Below, one piece after another: positions 51,298 to 59,960 of a stretch of 64,000 bases of DNA. How positions within the stretch are numbered: the stretch's first letter is position 1; each line of letters begins with the position of its first letter. The stretch comes from Pseudoneobacillus sp052180215 (lineage in GTDB: Bacteria; Bacillota; Bacilli; Bacillales; Cytobacillaceae). The position numbers and the translations under genes are program-made. The stretch spans positions 1,274,001 to 1,338,000 of the forward strand of contig NZ_CP197471.1 of NCBI RefSeq assembly GCF_052180215.1, in the 5' to 3' direction. The notes below the pieces were generated by a model. It was not told where the DNA came from, did no database searches, and was given only the letters and a program-made list of their open reading frames with translations.

Positions 51298-52122
51298 ATG
51301 CACATTGTCGTCTGTGTCAAGCAAGTACCAGATACCAAAATTATTAAAATTAATCCCAAAACGAACACTCTTGACCGCCGTAGTGCACCAGCCATTTTAA
51401 ATCCATATGATGCACATGCTGTACAAGAGGCTGTAAGACTAAAAAAACTACATGGTGGTACGGTATCTGTTTTATCAATGGGTCCACCACAGGCAACAGA
51501 AGTCATAAAAAAAAGTATTGAGATTGGCGCTGATGAAGGCTATCTTATTTCAGACCGTGCATTTGCAGGGGCAGATACTCTTGCTACAAGCTACGCACTT
51601 TCGAAGGCATTAGAAAGAATAGCGAAGGATAAACCAATTGATATGGTTATTTGTGGTAAACATGCCATTGATGGTGATACAGGTCAAGTAGGTCCTGGAA
51701 TTGCTAGACGTCTCGACATTCCTCCAGTAACAAATGTGATTGAAGTTTCAGAAGTAAATGTTAAAAATAAAAAAGTTCAAATAAAGAGGAAACTTACAAA
51801 TGGATATGAAGTCATTGAAACTCAATTACCATGCTTGTTAACAGTCGAAAAAGAAATCAATGAAATTGAATACTCTCCTATGCCGAATATGATTAATGCA
51901 GCAAGATATGAGTCCATAGTTTGGACGGTAGGAGATCTTGAAAATGTAGACCGTGTCCAACTAGGCTTAAAGGGCTCACCAACTATTGTAGGAAAAATGT
52001 TTACTCCTCCTAAGCCTGAAGGTGGTAAAAGATTAGAAGGTAATTCTACAGAACAGGTCAAACAGCTTATGGATCTGTTAATGGAGAAAAAAGAACTGTT
52101 TACGACAAGTGCAACAAATTAA
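51298..52122 (+). CDS. fixA: Electron transfer flavoprotein beta subunit, FixA type
   Basis: A 274-residue ETF-beta: MHIVVCVKQVPDT start, then CGKHAIDGDTGQVGPGIA (about 119-136). As I recall, DGDTxxVGP rather than the AIDDD... form is the mark of FixA-type, electron-bifurcating ETFs. With FixB it binds FADs and takes electrons from NADH. RBS GAGGAGGT, 8 bases before ATG at 51298. First gene of a four-gene operon. Confidence 0.92.
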   Translation: MHIVVCVKQVPDTKIIKINPKTNTLDRRSAPAILNPYDAHAVQEAVRLKKLHGGTVSVLSMGPPQATEVIKKSIEIGADEGYLISDRAFAGADTLATSYALSKALERIAKDKPIDMVICGKHAIDGDTGQVGPGIARRLDIPPVTNVIEVSEVNVKNKKVQIKRKLTNGYEVIETQLPCLLTVEKEINEIEYSPMPNMINAARYESIVWTVGDLENVDRVQLGLKGSPTIVGKMFTPPKPEGGKRLEGNSTEQVKQLMDLLMEKKELFTTSATN

Positions 52123-52158
52123 TATTCAATAGAATTTATTGATATAGGAGGGTCCTCT

Positions 52159-53190
52159 ATGAATCTGGAAGAATACCAAGGGGTATGGGTATTCATTGAA
52201 CAAAATGAAGGGGAAATTGAAGGCGTATCATTGGAGTTATTGGGAGCAGGAAGAAAATTAGCCGATAAGTTAGAGGTTCCTTTAGCGGGTGTGTTGCTCG
52301 GTGATGGAATTCGCCAATTAGCCAATCAAGTAATCTATTATGGTGCAGATGAAGTGTATATCATTGACCATCCGGTTTTAAAGGACTATCGAACAGAGTC
52401 ATATATGAAGGGTGTCATTTTATTAGCTGAAAAGTATAAGCCAGAAATCTTTTTATATGGAGCAACACCAAATGGAAAAGATTTGGCCAGTGCTGTTGCT
52501 ACAGATTTAAGTACGGGATTAACAGCTGATACGACAATGCTTGATATTGATCTTGAAAACCGGTTGTTCGAAGCAAGCCGGCCAGCTTTTGGCGGCAATA
52601 TTATGGCAACCATTCTTTGTAAAAAACATCGTCCACAAATGGCGACAGTACGACCAAAAGTGATGAAAGCTCTTGAACCTGACCAGAGCCGTCAGGGGAA
52701 AATAATGGAAGAAACCATTTCTTTAAAAGAAGAAGAAATGCGTACAAAAGTGCTACAGATTGTGAAAGATGTATCAAATACAGCAAATCTTGCCGATGCA
52801 CATGTTATTGTTTGTGGTGGTAAAGGTATGGGGGATTATCAAAATTTCCAACTAATTCATGAATTTGCCAAAACCATTGGTGCCAGTGTTGGTGGTTCAA
52901 GAGATGTAGTTGAAGCAGGATGGTTACCACACTCACTACAAATCGGTCAAACAGGAGAAACCGTAACACCTAAAGTATTTTTTGCTATTGGTATTTCTGG
53001 TGCTATCCAACATGTAGTTGGAATGAAGAATTCAGAAATTATCATTGCAATCAATAAAGATCCCAATGCACCTATTTTTGATGTAGCAACCTACGGTATT
53101 GTGGGAGATGCAATGGAAATTTTACCTAAATTAATAGAGCAATTTAAACAGGTACTTAAAACTTCAGGTGGTGAATTGAGCTATGTCTGA
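52159..53190 (+). CDS. fixB: Electron transfer flavoprotein alpha subunit, FixB type
   Basis: A 343-residue ETF-alpha. N-terminal domain with VWVFIEQNEGEIEGVSLELLGAG; C-terminal FAD domain with GGKGMGDYQNFQLI, GGSRDVVEAGWLPHSLQIGQTGETVTPKVFFAIGISGAIQH and NKDPNAPIFDVATYGIVGD, all family hallmarks. AGGAGGG before the ATG. Its last 8 bases overlap fixC. Confidence 0.93.
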   Translation: MNLEEYQGVWVFIEQNEGEIEGVSLELLGAGRKLADKLEVPLAGVLLGDGIRQLANQVIYYGADEVYIIDHPVLKDYRTESYMKGVILLAEKYKPEIFLYGATPNGKDLASAVATDLSTGLTADTTMLDIDLENRLFEASRPAFGGNIMATILCKKHRPQMATVRPKVMKALEPDQSRQGKIMEETISLKEEEMRTKVLQIVKDVSNTANLADAHVIVCGGKGMGDYQNFQLIHEFAKTIGASVGGSRDVVEAGWLPHSLQIGQTGETVTPKVFFAIGISGAIQHVVGMKNSEIIIAINKDPNAPIFDVATYGIVGDAMEILPKLIEQFKQVLKTSGGELSYV

Positions 53191-54481
53191 AAAATTTGAT
53201 GTAATTGTTGTGGGAGCTGGACCAGCTGGAACGGCATGTGCCTTAACATGTGCAAAAAGTGGTTTAAAGGTACTATTAATTGAACGCGGTGAATATCCTG
53301 GTAGTAAAAACGTAATGGGTGGGGTCTTATATCGAAAGCAGATGGAAGAACTTATTCCAGAATTTTGGAAGGAAGCTCCTTTAGAAAGACCTGTTATTGA
53401 ACAACGTTTTTGGATGATGGATAAAGAGTCAGTTGTCCAATTCGGATACAAAGGTCTAGAGTGGGGAGAAGAATCTTCCTATAATAACTTTACTGTACTT
53501 AGAGCACAATTTGATCAATGGTTTGCTCAAAAAGCTGTAGAGGCAGGCGCTTTATTAATTAATGAAACGGTTGTCTTGGAATGTATTGTGGAAAATGGAA
53601 AAGTAGTGGGAGTACGTACTGATCGACCAGATGGTGAAATATACGCTGATGTGGTGGTACTAGCAGATGGTGTTAACTCGTTATTAGGAAAACAACTAGG
53701 TTTCCATAAGGAGTTCCGTCCAGATGAAGTAGCATTAACAGTAATGGAGGTTATTAATCTCCCTAAGGATAAAATTAATGAACGATTTAATCTTTCCGAT
53801 AATCAAGGCTGTACGATTGAAATTTTTGGTGATTCCACAAAGGGGAATTTAGGAACAGCTTTCCTTTACACGAATAAAGATAGCTTAAATATTGGGGTTG
53901 GAACAACTCTTTCAAGTATGATCAAGGCCAAATTAAAGCCATATGATTTATTAGATCATTTAAAAAACCATCCGATGGTAAAACCTTTACTTGAAGGTGG
54001 AGAATCTGCAGAATATTTAGCTCATCTAATCCCAGAAGGAGGATATCGTTCCGTACCAAAAGTAGCTGGAAACGGTGTCGTGTTAGTTGGGGATGCTGCT
54101 CAGCTTGTTAATGCGATTCACCGAGAGGGTTCAAACATGGCGATGTCTTCTGGGAAAATGGCTGCAGAAGCAATTATTGAAGCAAAACACCGCAATGATT
54201 TTAGTGAATCCAGTTTAAATGTTTATCGAGAAAAGTTATATGATAGCTTTATTATAAAGGATCTTGAAAAGTATAAGGATGCGGCTCATACGTTTGAAAA
54301 GTATCCTCAATATTTTAAAGAATATGTTCCAATGATGAATAAGGCTATGAGTAAGTTCTTTACCGTTGATGGTACCCCAAAACGTGATAAGCAAAAAGAA
54401 ATAATGCGCAGTATCACAAAAGAAAGAGGTACTATTAATGTTATTAAAGATATGTATCGCGCATGGAAGGCGGTGAAATAA
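53183..54481 (+). CDS. fixC: FAD-dependent oxidoreductase FixC (ETF:quinone oxidoreductase-like)
   Basis: A 432-residue flavoprotein. FAD-binding VVGAGPAGTACALTCAKSGL and LIERGEYPGSKNVMGG at the N-terminus, and NGVVLVGDAAQLVNAIHREGSNMAMSSGKMAAEAI as the third FAD motif. FixC passes electrons from FixAB to quinone in the bifurcating FixABCX complex. Overlaps fixB by 8 bases and fixX by one (TAATG). Confidence 0.93.
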   Translation: MSEKFDVIVVGAGPAGTACALTCAKSGLKVLLIERGEYPGSKNVMGGVLYRKQMEELIPEFWKEAPLERPVIEQRFWMMDKESVVQFGYKGLEWGEESSYNNFTVLRAQFDQWFAQKAVEAGALLINETVVLECIVENGKVVGVRTDRPDGEIYADVVVLADGVNSLLGKQLGFHKEFRPDEVALTVMEVINLPKDKINERFNLSDNQGCTIEIFGDSTKGNLGTAFLYTNKDSLNIGVGTTLSSMIKAKLKPYDLLDHLKNHPMVKPLLEGGESAEYLAHLIPEGGYRSVPKVAGNGVVLVGDAAQLVNAIHREGSNMAMSSGKMAAEAIIEAKHRNDFSESSLNVYREKLYDSFIIKDLEKYKDAAHTFEKYPQYFKEYVPMMNKAMSKFFTVDGTPKRDKQKEIMRSITKERGTINVIKDMYRAWKAVK

Positions 54482-54765
54482 TGTCTACAAAAACACTAGA
54501 AGAAAAACAGTATTTGATTCGTTTTAAGTGTGATACCAAGTCACATTTAACTGTCTTAGATCATGATGTTTGTATGACACAATGTCCCGATAAACTTTGC
54601 ACGGTATTTTGCCCAGCTGAGGTTTATAAATGGGAAGGCTCCAGAATGCAAGTAGGTTATGAAGGCTGCCACGAATGTGGAAGCTGCCGTATCGGCTGTC
54701 CTTATCAAAATATCAAATGGGAATATCCAAAGGGTGGGCATGGAATCGTCTTTAGGTTAGCTTAA
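54481..54765 (+). CDS. fixX: Ferredoxin-like protein FixX
   Basis: A 94-residue iron-sulfur protein with Cys at 31, 35, 40, 44 and 63, 66, 69, 73 (CMTQCPDKLCTVFC; CHECGSCRIGC), ending GHGIVFRLA as in FixX/YdiT. It carries electrons within FixABCX. ATG at 54481 overlaps the fixC stop. A terminator follows. Confidence 0.93.
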   Translation: MSTKTLEEKQYLIRFKCDTKSHLTVLDHDVCMTQCPDKLCTVFCPAEVYKWEGSRMQVGYEGCHECGSCRIGCPYQNIKWEYPKGGHGIVFRLA

Positions 54766-54787
54766 TTTATCCCCCTATTATCAAATA

Positions 54788-54825
54788 AAGTTGCTGATGT
54801 ATCCGCGTCAGTAGCTTTTTTTTTT
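54788..54825 (+). terminator. Terminator of fixABCX
   Basis: AAGTTGCTGA/TCAGTAGCTT stem followed by TTTTTTT. Confidence 0.88.
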
Positions 54826-54966
54826 GACTTAAAGCCTGTCCAAAAAATTGCTATTCGTTTTATAAGGAGGATTATTATTGAATTCGGTGTTAACTGCATA
54901 TGTATATTTTTTCACATAAGGGAATAAAAAGAGTGAAGCTAAAAGAGGAATTCGTAGCGGAAGGGT

Positions 54967-55314
54967 CTAACTAATTCTTTCTATATATTTAGATGAGATA
55001 ATAGAATCATCTCTGCCATATGTTTCAAGTTCATTTGACATTTCAAGTGCTTCGTCGATACTATTAACAAATTTAGAAATTAATAATGGGTTACTCCAAG
55101 TATATGAACCCTCCAAATCCGTTGGAAAAAGGTAAACCTGCCAGTGATAAGTTTCTTCTGATTCAGGTTTTACTTTTGCTTGTAAGGCAACTAACCAATG
55201 TGTAGCTTGAAAAGACTTAGTATACGACGGTATTAATTCTAGTGCAGCTTGATCATTTACTCCAATCGGTATTAAAGATTTTGGATAAAAATCCCGATAA
55301 TCAGGTTGGTTCAT
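54967..55314 (-). CDS. Hypothetical protein
   Basis: A 115-residue soluble protein with many aromatic and acidic residues (NQPDYRDFYPKSLIPIGVND..., HWQVYLFPTDLEGSYTW). No family recognised and no membrane segment. ATAGGAGG stands 7 bases before the ATG, so it is likely a real gene. It is convergent with fixX and divergent from the hemerythrin gene. Confidence 0.65.
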   Translation of the reverse strand: MNQPDYRDFYPKSLIPIGVNDQAALELIPSYTKSFQATHWLVALQAKVKPESEETYHWQVYLFPTDLEGSYTWSNPLLISKFVNSIDEALEMSNELETYGRDDSIISSKYIERIS

Positions 55315-55434
55315 TTTAAAACCTCCTATAAATATAGTACCCTCTAAGCTTATTATATGCGAGCCTTTAATGATTTTTATCTTATATTTGTTAAAATTTT
55401 TTGACTATTTTGTCATCAGGGAATCATCTTCTAT

Positions 55435-55484
55435 TGTGACGTGAATCACAACATCTAACCTTTTATCTGTTTATACTTAAAATG
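55435..55484 (+). promoter_or_regulatory. Fnr/CRP-type promoter of the hemerythrin gene
   Basis: TGTGACGTGAATCACA (55435-55450) is an exact TGTGA-N6-TCACA. The -10 TATACT (55472-55477) sets the start near 55484 and the box centre (55442.5) at -41.5, identical to the layout at 5641. Confidence 0.85.
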
Positions 55485-55511
55485 TAATAATGCAGAAGGG
55501 AGTTATGTGTT

Positions 55512-56036
55512 ATGGAAGGTTGTATGAGTTCATTTGGGGGCATGAGCCAGGGCTCTCTTTGTGAAGGATTGGCTCAGCTGAAAAGCGAGCATACTCCATT
55601 ATTAAGTAAGTTAGAAGGACTTTTTGAGCTGACGCAAAAGATAGAACTTGAAGATCATATAGACGTAACATTTCAGCAATTAATTAATGATGTTAAGGTT
55701 TTTATTACTGAATTGGATCCACATTCTCAAAGAGAAGAAGGGGTACTTTTTGAAATGATGGAAAAATACATTGGCCGAAACGGTGGACCAATCGCGGTTA
55801 TGGAATATGAGCATGATCAAGCCAAAAACTATATAGGAACATTTTTAGAAAAAACGAGTCTAAGTTCAACTTTTTCTATAGATGACCAGAAAATATTTGC
55901 TGACTTAATTAAAAATGCTTATTTTACACTTACACAGCATTTTGCAAAAGAAGAAAATGTACTTTTCCCTATGGCAGAGAGAATGCTCTCAGATGAAGAA
56001 AAGGAAGAACTCCTTATAAAAATAAGAGAAATTTAA
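55512..56036 (+). CDS. Hemerythrin HHE-domain protein
   Basis: A 174-residue four-helix protein with the di-iron ligand pattern: LKSEHTPL, DPHSQREEGVLFEMM, YEHDQAK and TQHFAKEENVLFPMAE. Such proteins bind O2 or NO at a di-iron site; Fnr-type control points to a role in anaerobic or nitric oxide physiology. It lacks the N-terminal ScdA/RIC segment of iron-sulfur repair proteins. RBS AAGGGAG 9 bases before ATG; a short Cys/Met/Gly-rich N-terminus (MEGCMSSFGGMSQGS) precedes the domain. Monocistronic. Confidence 0.9.
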   Translation: MEGCMSSFGGMSQGSLCEGLAQLKSEHTPLLSKLEGLFELTQKIELEDHIDVTFQQLINDVKVFITELDPHSQREEGVLFEMMEKYIGRNGGPIAVMEYEHDQAKNYIGTFLEKTSLSSTFSIDDQKIFADLIKNAYFTLTQHFAKEENVLFPMAERMLSDEEKEELLIKIREI

Positions 56037-56046
56037 TCTAATATAT

Positions 56047-56090
56047 AAAAGGGTATATCAAAGGCTTTTTTTGGTATACTCTTTTTTTTT
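56047..56090 (+). terminator. Terminator of the hemerythrin gene
   Basis: AAAGGGTATATCAAA/TTTGGTATACTCTTT stem with wobble pairs, then a T-run. Confidence 0.82.
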
Positions 56091-56175
56091 ACAAAACAAT
56101 AAAATTATCGTGTTCTTTGCTTGGAATCTTAATATAATTTAGATAATTACTTTTAGAAAAGTAAAATTAGGCAAC

Positions 56176-56294
56176 GATACAACCCACGTAATTAAAAAAT
56201 GAAGAAAAGTTAAAGGAGGAAAGCAGATGGTGAATGAAATCATCCAACAGCGCCCCTAACAGGGGCGTTGTATCTGAGCCGCCAAAAGCGGAGG
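56176..56294 (+). promoter_or_regulatory. Candidate attenuator in the leader of the MFS pump gene
   Basis: ACAGCGCCCCT (56247-56257) pairs with AGGGGCGTTGT (56261-56271), a GC-rich 11-bp stem over the leader-peptide stop. GTTGTATC (56267-56274) can instead pair with GATACAAC (56176-56183). A second small hairpin CCGC/GCGG (56279-56291) takes part of the pump gene's GGAGG. No T-run follows, so control of translation is more likely than termination. Confidence 0.6.
56227..56259 (+). CDS. Leader peptide of the MFS pump (MVNEIIQQRP)
   Basis: A 10-codon ORF with a very strong AAAGGAGGA 7 bases before the ATG. Its last codons and stop form the left arm of a GC-rich hairpin. This is the layout of drug-sensing leader peptides (erm, cat, bmrB types): a stalled ribosome would open the hairpin and change access to the downstream RBS. 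The peptide is not one I know. Too short for ordinary gene finding. Confidence 0.65.
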   Translation: MVNEIIQQRP

Positions 56295-56305
56295 TTAAGA
56301 AATAA

Positions 56306-57451
56306 ATGAAAAAATATGTATTTGTAGTTGGTTTTTCAGAATTTGCTTCAAGAATGAACTTTATGGCTTTATCGGTACTATTATTATCATTTCAAAATGC
56401 GGAATGGTATTTGATGGCTTTTTTCCTCGTTAGACAAATTGGAGGAATCATAACCAGCTTTATAGCAGGTAGTTTTATAGACAGAGTGGACAGAAGAAAA
56501 CTAATGATTTTGACCGACGGAATCAATGTTTTATCCGTCCTACTTCCTATTTTTTATTATCATCCAATTTCAATTTGTATGGCTGCGTTTATTCTTGGAT
56601 GTACAAATCAACTTTTTTATATTAGTTACTCAGCTTCTATTCCTGATATGTTTGGACATTTAGAAGCACCAAAAATAAATGCTTTAATTGTTAGAGTTGG
56701 ATCTATTGTAAGTATTTGTGGATTTATAATAGGTGGTTGGACTACTGAGTTTTTTGGACACAAGCCTGTCATCTTATTCGATAGCTTAACATTTTTGATA
56801 GCAGCTATTTATTTGGTATCCTTACGGTGGGATTCAGTTCCAAAAATTCAAGAACATTTTGGCGATCGAAAAAAGTTGTTTTCTGTCATGAAGAAAGGCC
56901 CCGTCGCTATAATTGTTGTTACTAGCTTATTTTATACATTTGCAGTTTCAGCAAATAATTATTCCTTACCCTTTTTAGCAAGCACATTCAAGCTAGAAGC
57001 CTTGACTAATGGATTGTTTTGGGCAACTGCTTCCGCAGGAATGTTGGTTGGAACAATATTGATCAATAAGAAGGATAGTTTCATTCGATATTGTCTATTT
57101 TTGTTCTTTTTTTCAGCAGCAATGATTCTCGTATTTAGAGAAACAAGTCAAGAGTGGATTCTGATATTTTTATTCGTATCTGGGGTCTTCGAAGGGCTAT
57201 CTCAGGTTACGGTTAATACCATTTTACAAAAAACGTCTGTTCATGAACGGGGAAAAGCGTTTTCCTTACAAGGGCTATTTTCAAGAATAGGATTCTTTGT
57301 TGGATTCTTAATTTGTCCACTTATCGTTCAACATACATCCCTGGCTATTAATGTTAATTTACTAAATGGTGCCTTAATGGTTTGGATAAGTCTTATTCTA
57401 ATTTATGTTTTTTTAGGAAATAGGCATAGAGAAATTAGAAGAATGAATTAA
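56306..57451 (+). CDS. MFS transporter, probable drug efflux pump (MFS_3 type)
   Basis: A 381-residue, 10-12-helix transporter. The loop 2-3 motif is GSFIDRVDRRKLMILTDG, the form seen in MefA-like macrolide efflux and related MFS_3 proteins. The leader peptide and hairpins upstream suggest induction by a ribosome-targeting compound, but the substrate is unknown. GGAGG lies 11 bases before the ATG, a long spacing that fits regulated translation. Confidence 0.85.
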   Translation: MKKYVFVVGFSEFASRMNFMALSVLLLSFQNAEWYLMAFFLVRQIGGIITSFIAGSFIDRVDRRKLMILTDGINVLSVLLPIFYYHPISICMAAFILGCTNQLFYISYSASIPDMFGHLEAPKINALIVRVGSIVSICGFIIGGWTTEFFGHKPVILFDSLTFLIAAIYLVSLRWDSVPKIQEHFGDRKKLFSVMKKGPVAIIVVTSLFYTFAVSANNYSLPFLASTFKLEALTNGLFWATASAGMLVGTILINKKDSFIRYCLFLFFFSAAMILVFRETSQEWILIFLFVSGVFEGLSQVTVNTILQKTSVHERGKAFSLQGLFSRIGFFVGFLICPLIVQHTSLAINVNLLNGALMVWISLILIYVFLGNRHREIRRMN

Positions 57452-57482
57452 AACTGGGTAACAAGTGTTTATTTTTTATTCA

Positions 57483-57527
57483 AAGGTATTCTTAAAAGTG
57501 CTACTTTTAATGAATGCCTTTTTTCTA
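57483..57527 (+). terminator. Terminator of the MFS gene
   Basis: AAAGGTATTC-TTAAAAG pairs with CTTTTAATGAATGCCTTT, then TTTT. Confidence 0.8.
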
Positions 57528-57673
57528 TGTTTTCTTTTAAGAGGAACATGCTATTTTGAACCTTACAGTAGTATCAAAAATTGACAAGGCATTTTTTATT
57601 CACTATAATAACTTTGAATTCAAGATAAATGGAATCATAGTTATAAAATTGCTATTTAAAGGAATGAAACGAA

Positions 57674-58111
57674 ATGACTAATGACTCTACTCAGTCTTTA
57701 AAGCTTTTTATTGTTCTATCCAGAGCTTACAAAGCGATAAATGAACAAGTGAATAAATTAATACAATCTAAAGGATTAAATCCAACCGAATTTGCTGTTC
57801 TAGAGTTACTTTATCATAAAGGAGACCAACCACTTCAGCAAATTGGCGGTAAAATTTTATTAGCTAGCGGCAGCATCACTTATGTGGTAGATAAATTAGA
57901 AGAAAAGGGATTACTTACAAGAGTAGCCTGTCCTAAGGATCGAAGAGTAACATATGCACAAATAACAGAAGAGGGTAAGAAATTTATTGGTGATATGTTT
58001 CCTGATCATGAACAACGAATCCATGATCTGATGTCTAGTTTAACCGCTGATGAAAAAGAAACCGCAATTGAACTATTAAAAAAACTTGGTTTATCTGTAG
58101 GAAAGTATTAA
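57674..58111 (+). CDS. MarR family transcriptional regulator, MhqR-like
   Basis: A 145-residue winged-helix repressor: LNPTEFAVLELLYHKGDQPLQQIG and LLASGSITYVVDKLEEKGLL (recognition helix), CPKDRRVTYAQITEEGK (wing). The sequence recalls B. subtilis MhqR (YkvE), repressor of quinone-response genes, whose gene lies in the same chromosomal region. Cys in the wing (VACPKD) could sense quinones (inference). Target genes not seen next to it. RBS AAAGGAATG. Confidence 0.82.
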   Translation: MTNDSTQSLKLFIVLSRAYKAINEQVNKLIQSKGLNPTEFAVLELLYHKGDQPLQQIGGKILLASGSITYVVDKLEEKGLLTRVACPKDRRVTYAQITEEGKKFIGDMFPDHEQRIHDLMSSLTADEKETAIELLKKLGLSVGKY

Positions 58112-58139
58112 CAGTCCTTTATAAGGACTGTTTTTTTTT
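58111..58139 (+). terminator. Terminator of the MarR gene
   Basis: ACAGTCCTT/AAGGACTGT with loop TAT, then eight T. Confidence 0.93.
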
Positions 58140-58217
58140 ATCTAAATAGAGGATTTTTCTATTAGAGTATCGAAATAGTTATAGAATTTTTATAATAGAT
58201 AAAAAGGGGGATTCATC

Positions 58218-59912
58218 ATGAAATTTGAAGAATATACATACACAAGACCTAATATGGAAGAAGTAAAAGCTTCCTTTCATATTTCTCTTGAACAGTTTAA
58301 GACAGCAGATGATATCGAAAAACAAAATGATGCCATGAAAAAGATAAATGAGATTAGAGGACATCTTGGTACGATGTTTAATCTTTGCTCAATTCGTCAT
58401 TCCGTTGATACAAATGATGAATTCTATAAAGCTGAACAAGATTATATGGATGAAATTGCACCAGTGGTTGAGGGTCTCATTTCTGAGTATTATGAAGCAT
58501 TAGTATCTTCACCTTTCCGTGCTGAATTAGAAGAAAAATGGGGTCGCCAGCTATTTGATTTGGCAGAAGGACAATTAAAAACTTTCCATCCTGATATTAT
58601 TCCATTACTTCAAAAGGAAAATAAATTATCGACTGAATATACAAAGCTAGTAGCATCTGCCAAAATCCAATTTGAGGGAGAAGAAAGAACTTTAGCTCAA
58701 TTAGATCCATTTACTGAATCTAAGGATCGTGAAATGAGAAAGTTAGCTAGTGAAACCAAGTTTGGATTTTTCAATGAAAATGAAGAGGAATTCGACCGAA
58801 TTTATGATGAGTTAGTTAAGGTACGAACAGAGATTGCTCAAAAACTTGGCTATAAAAACTTTGTAGAATTAGGCTATTATCGAATGAGCCGCACGGATTA
58901 TAATGCTGAAATGGTTGCTAATTTCCGTAATCAGGTAAAGGAATTTATCGTTCCTATTGCAACCGAGTTAAAAGAGCGTCAACGTCAACGTATCGGTGTT
59001 GACAAGTTAAAGTATTACGATGAAGGCTTTAAATTTGAAAGTGGGAATGCTACTCCAAAGGGAAGCCCTGAATGGATCATTGAAAATGGTCAAAAGATGT
59101 ACGAAGAGCTTTCAAAAGAAACAGGTGAGTTTTTCAGCTTTATGCAAGAAAATAATCTGATGGATCTTGTTGCAAAGAAAGGTAAAGCGGGTGGTGGCTA
59201 TTGTACTTACATCGATGAGTATAAGGCTCCATTTATTTTCTCTAACTTCAATGGGACCTCTGGAGATATTGATGTTTTAACTCATGAAGCAGGTCATGCT
59301 TTCCAAGTTTATTCAAGTCGTCATTTTGAGATTCCTGAATATAATTGGCCAACATTCGAAGCTTGTGAAATTCATTCCATGAGTATGGAATTCTTTACTT
59401 GGCCATGGATGGACCTTTTCTTCAAGGAAGATACTGATAAATACAAATTTGCACATTTAAGTGGTGCATTATTGTTCTTACCATATGGTGTTTCTGTTGA
59501 TGAATTCCAGCATTGGGTTTATGAAAATCCAGAAGCTACACCAAAAGAAAGAAAGCAGGCTTGGCGTGAAATTGAGAAAAAATATTCACCACATAAAGAT
59601 TATGATGGAAATGAGTATTTAGAAAACGGTGGTTTCTGGCAACGACAAGGTCATATCTATAACTCACCATTCTATTATATCGACTACACACTTGCTCAAA
59701 TTTGTGCGTTCCAATTCTGGAAAAAATCGCGTGAAGATCAAGAATCGGCTTGGAAAGACTATCATCACCTTTGCCAGCTAGGGGGTAGCTTATCCTTTAC
59801 TAAATTAGCGGAGGAAGCAGGATTGATCTCTCCATTCCAAGATGGATGTGTGGAATCAGTTGTTGGTGAAATCGAAAACTGGTTAAATTCAGTTGACGAT
59901 CAAAAACTATAA
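58218..59912 (+). CDS. M3 family oligoendopeptidase
   Basis: A 564-residue cytosolic zinc peptidase. Zinc motif THEAGHAFQVY (HExxH) near residue 355, with third ligand Glu in FEACEIHSMSMEFFTWPW, and HIYNSPFYYIDYTLAQ in the C-terminal part, as in PepF/M3 (TIGR02289-like) enzymes that cut short peptides. AAAAGGGGG 8 bases before ATG. Monocistronic, ends in a bidirectional terminator. Confidence 0.93.
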   Translation: MKFEEYTYTRPNMEEVKASFHISLEQFKTADDIEKQNDAMKKINEIRGHLGTMFNLCSIRHSVDTNDEFYKAEQDYMDEIAPVVEGLISEYYEALVSSPFRAELEEKWGRQLFDLAEGQLKTFHPDIIPLLQKENKLSTEYTKLVASAKIQFEGEERTLAQLDPFTESKDREMRKLASETKFGFFNENEEEFDRIYDELVKVRTEIAQKLGYKNFVELGYYRMSRTDYNAEMVANFRNQVKEFIVPIATELKERQRQRIGVDKLKYYDEGFKFESGNATPKGSPEWIIENGQKMYEELSKETGEFFSFMQENNLMDLVAKKGKAGGGYCTYIDEYKAPFIFSNFNGTSGDIDVLTHEAGHAFQVYSSRHFEIPEYNWPTFEACEIHSMSMEFFTWPWMDLFFKEDTDKYKFAHLSGALLFLPYGVSVDEFQHWVYENPEATPKERKQAWREIEKKYSPHKDYDGNEYLENGGFWQRQGHIYNSPFYYIDYTLAQICAFQFWKKSREDQESAWKDYHHLCQLGGSLSFTKLAEEAGLISPFQDGCVESVVGEIENWLNSVDDQKL

Positions 59913-59916
59913 ATAA

Positions 59917-59949
59917 AAAGCCCAGTGAATTGATTCACTGGGTTCTTTA
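59917..59949. terminator. Bidirectional terminator between peptidase and clpE
   Basis: AGCCCAGTGAA/TTCACTGGGTT stem with A/T flanks. Confidence 0.88.
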
Positions 59950-59960
59950 ATTGGAAAAGG

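Noticed and set aside
54878..54919. 13-codon TTG ORF with AAGGAGG upstream, between fixX and the hypothetical gene
   Set aside because: A good RBS but no downstream gene on that strand until 55512 and no other support; possibly a decayed gene start.
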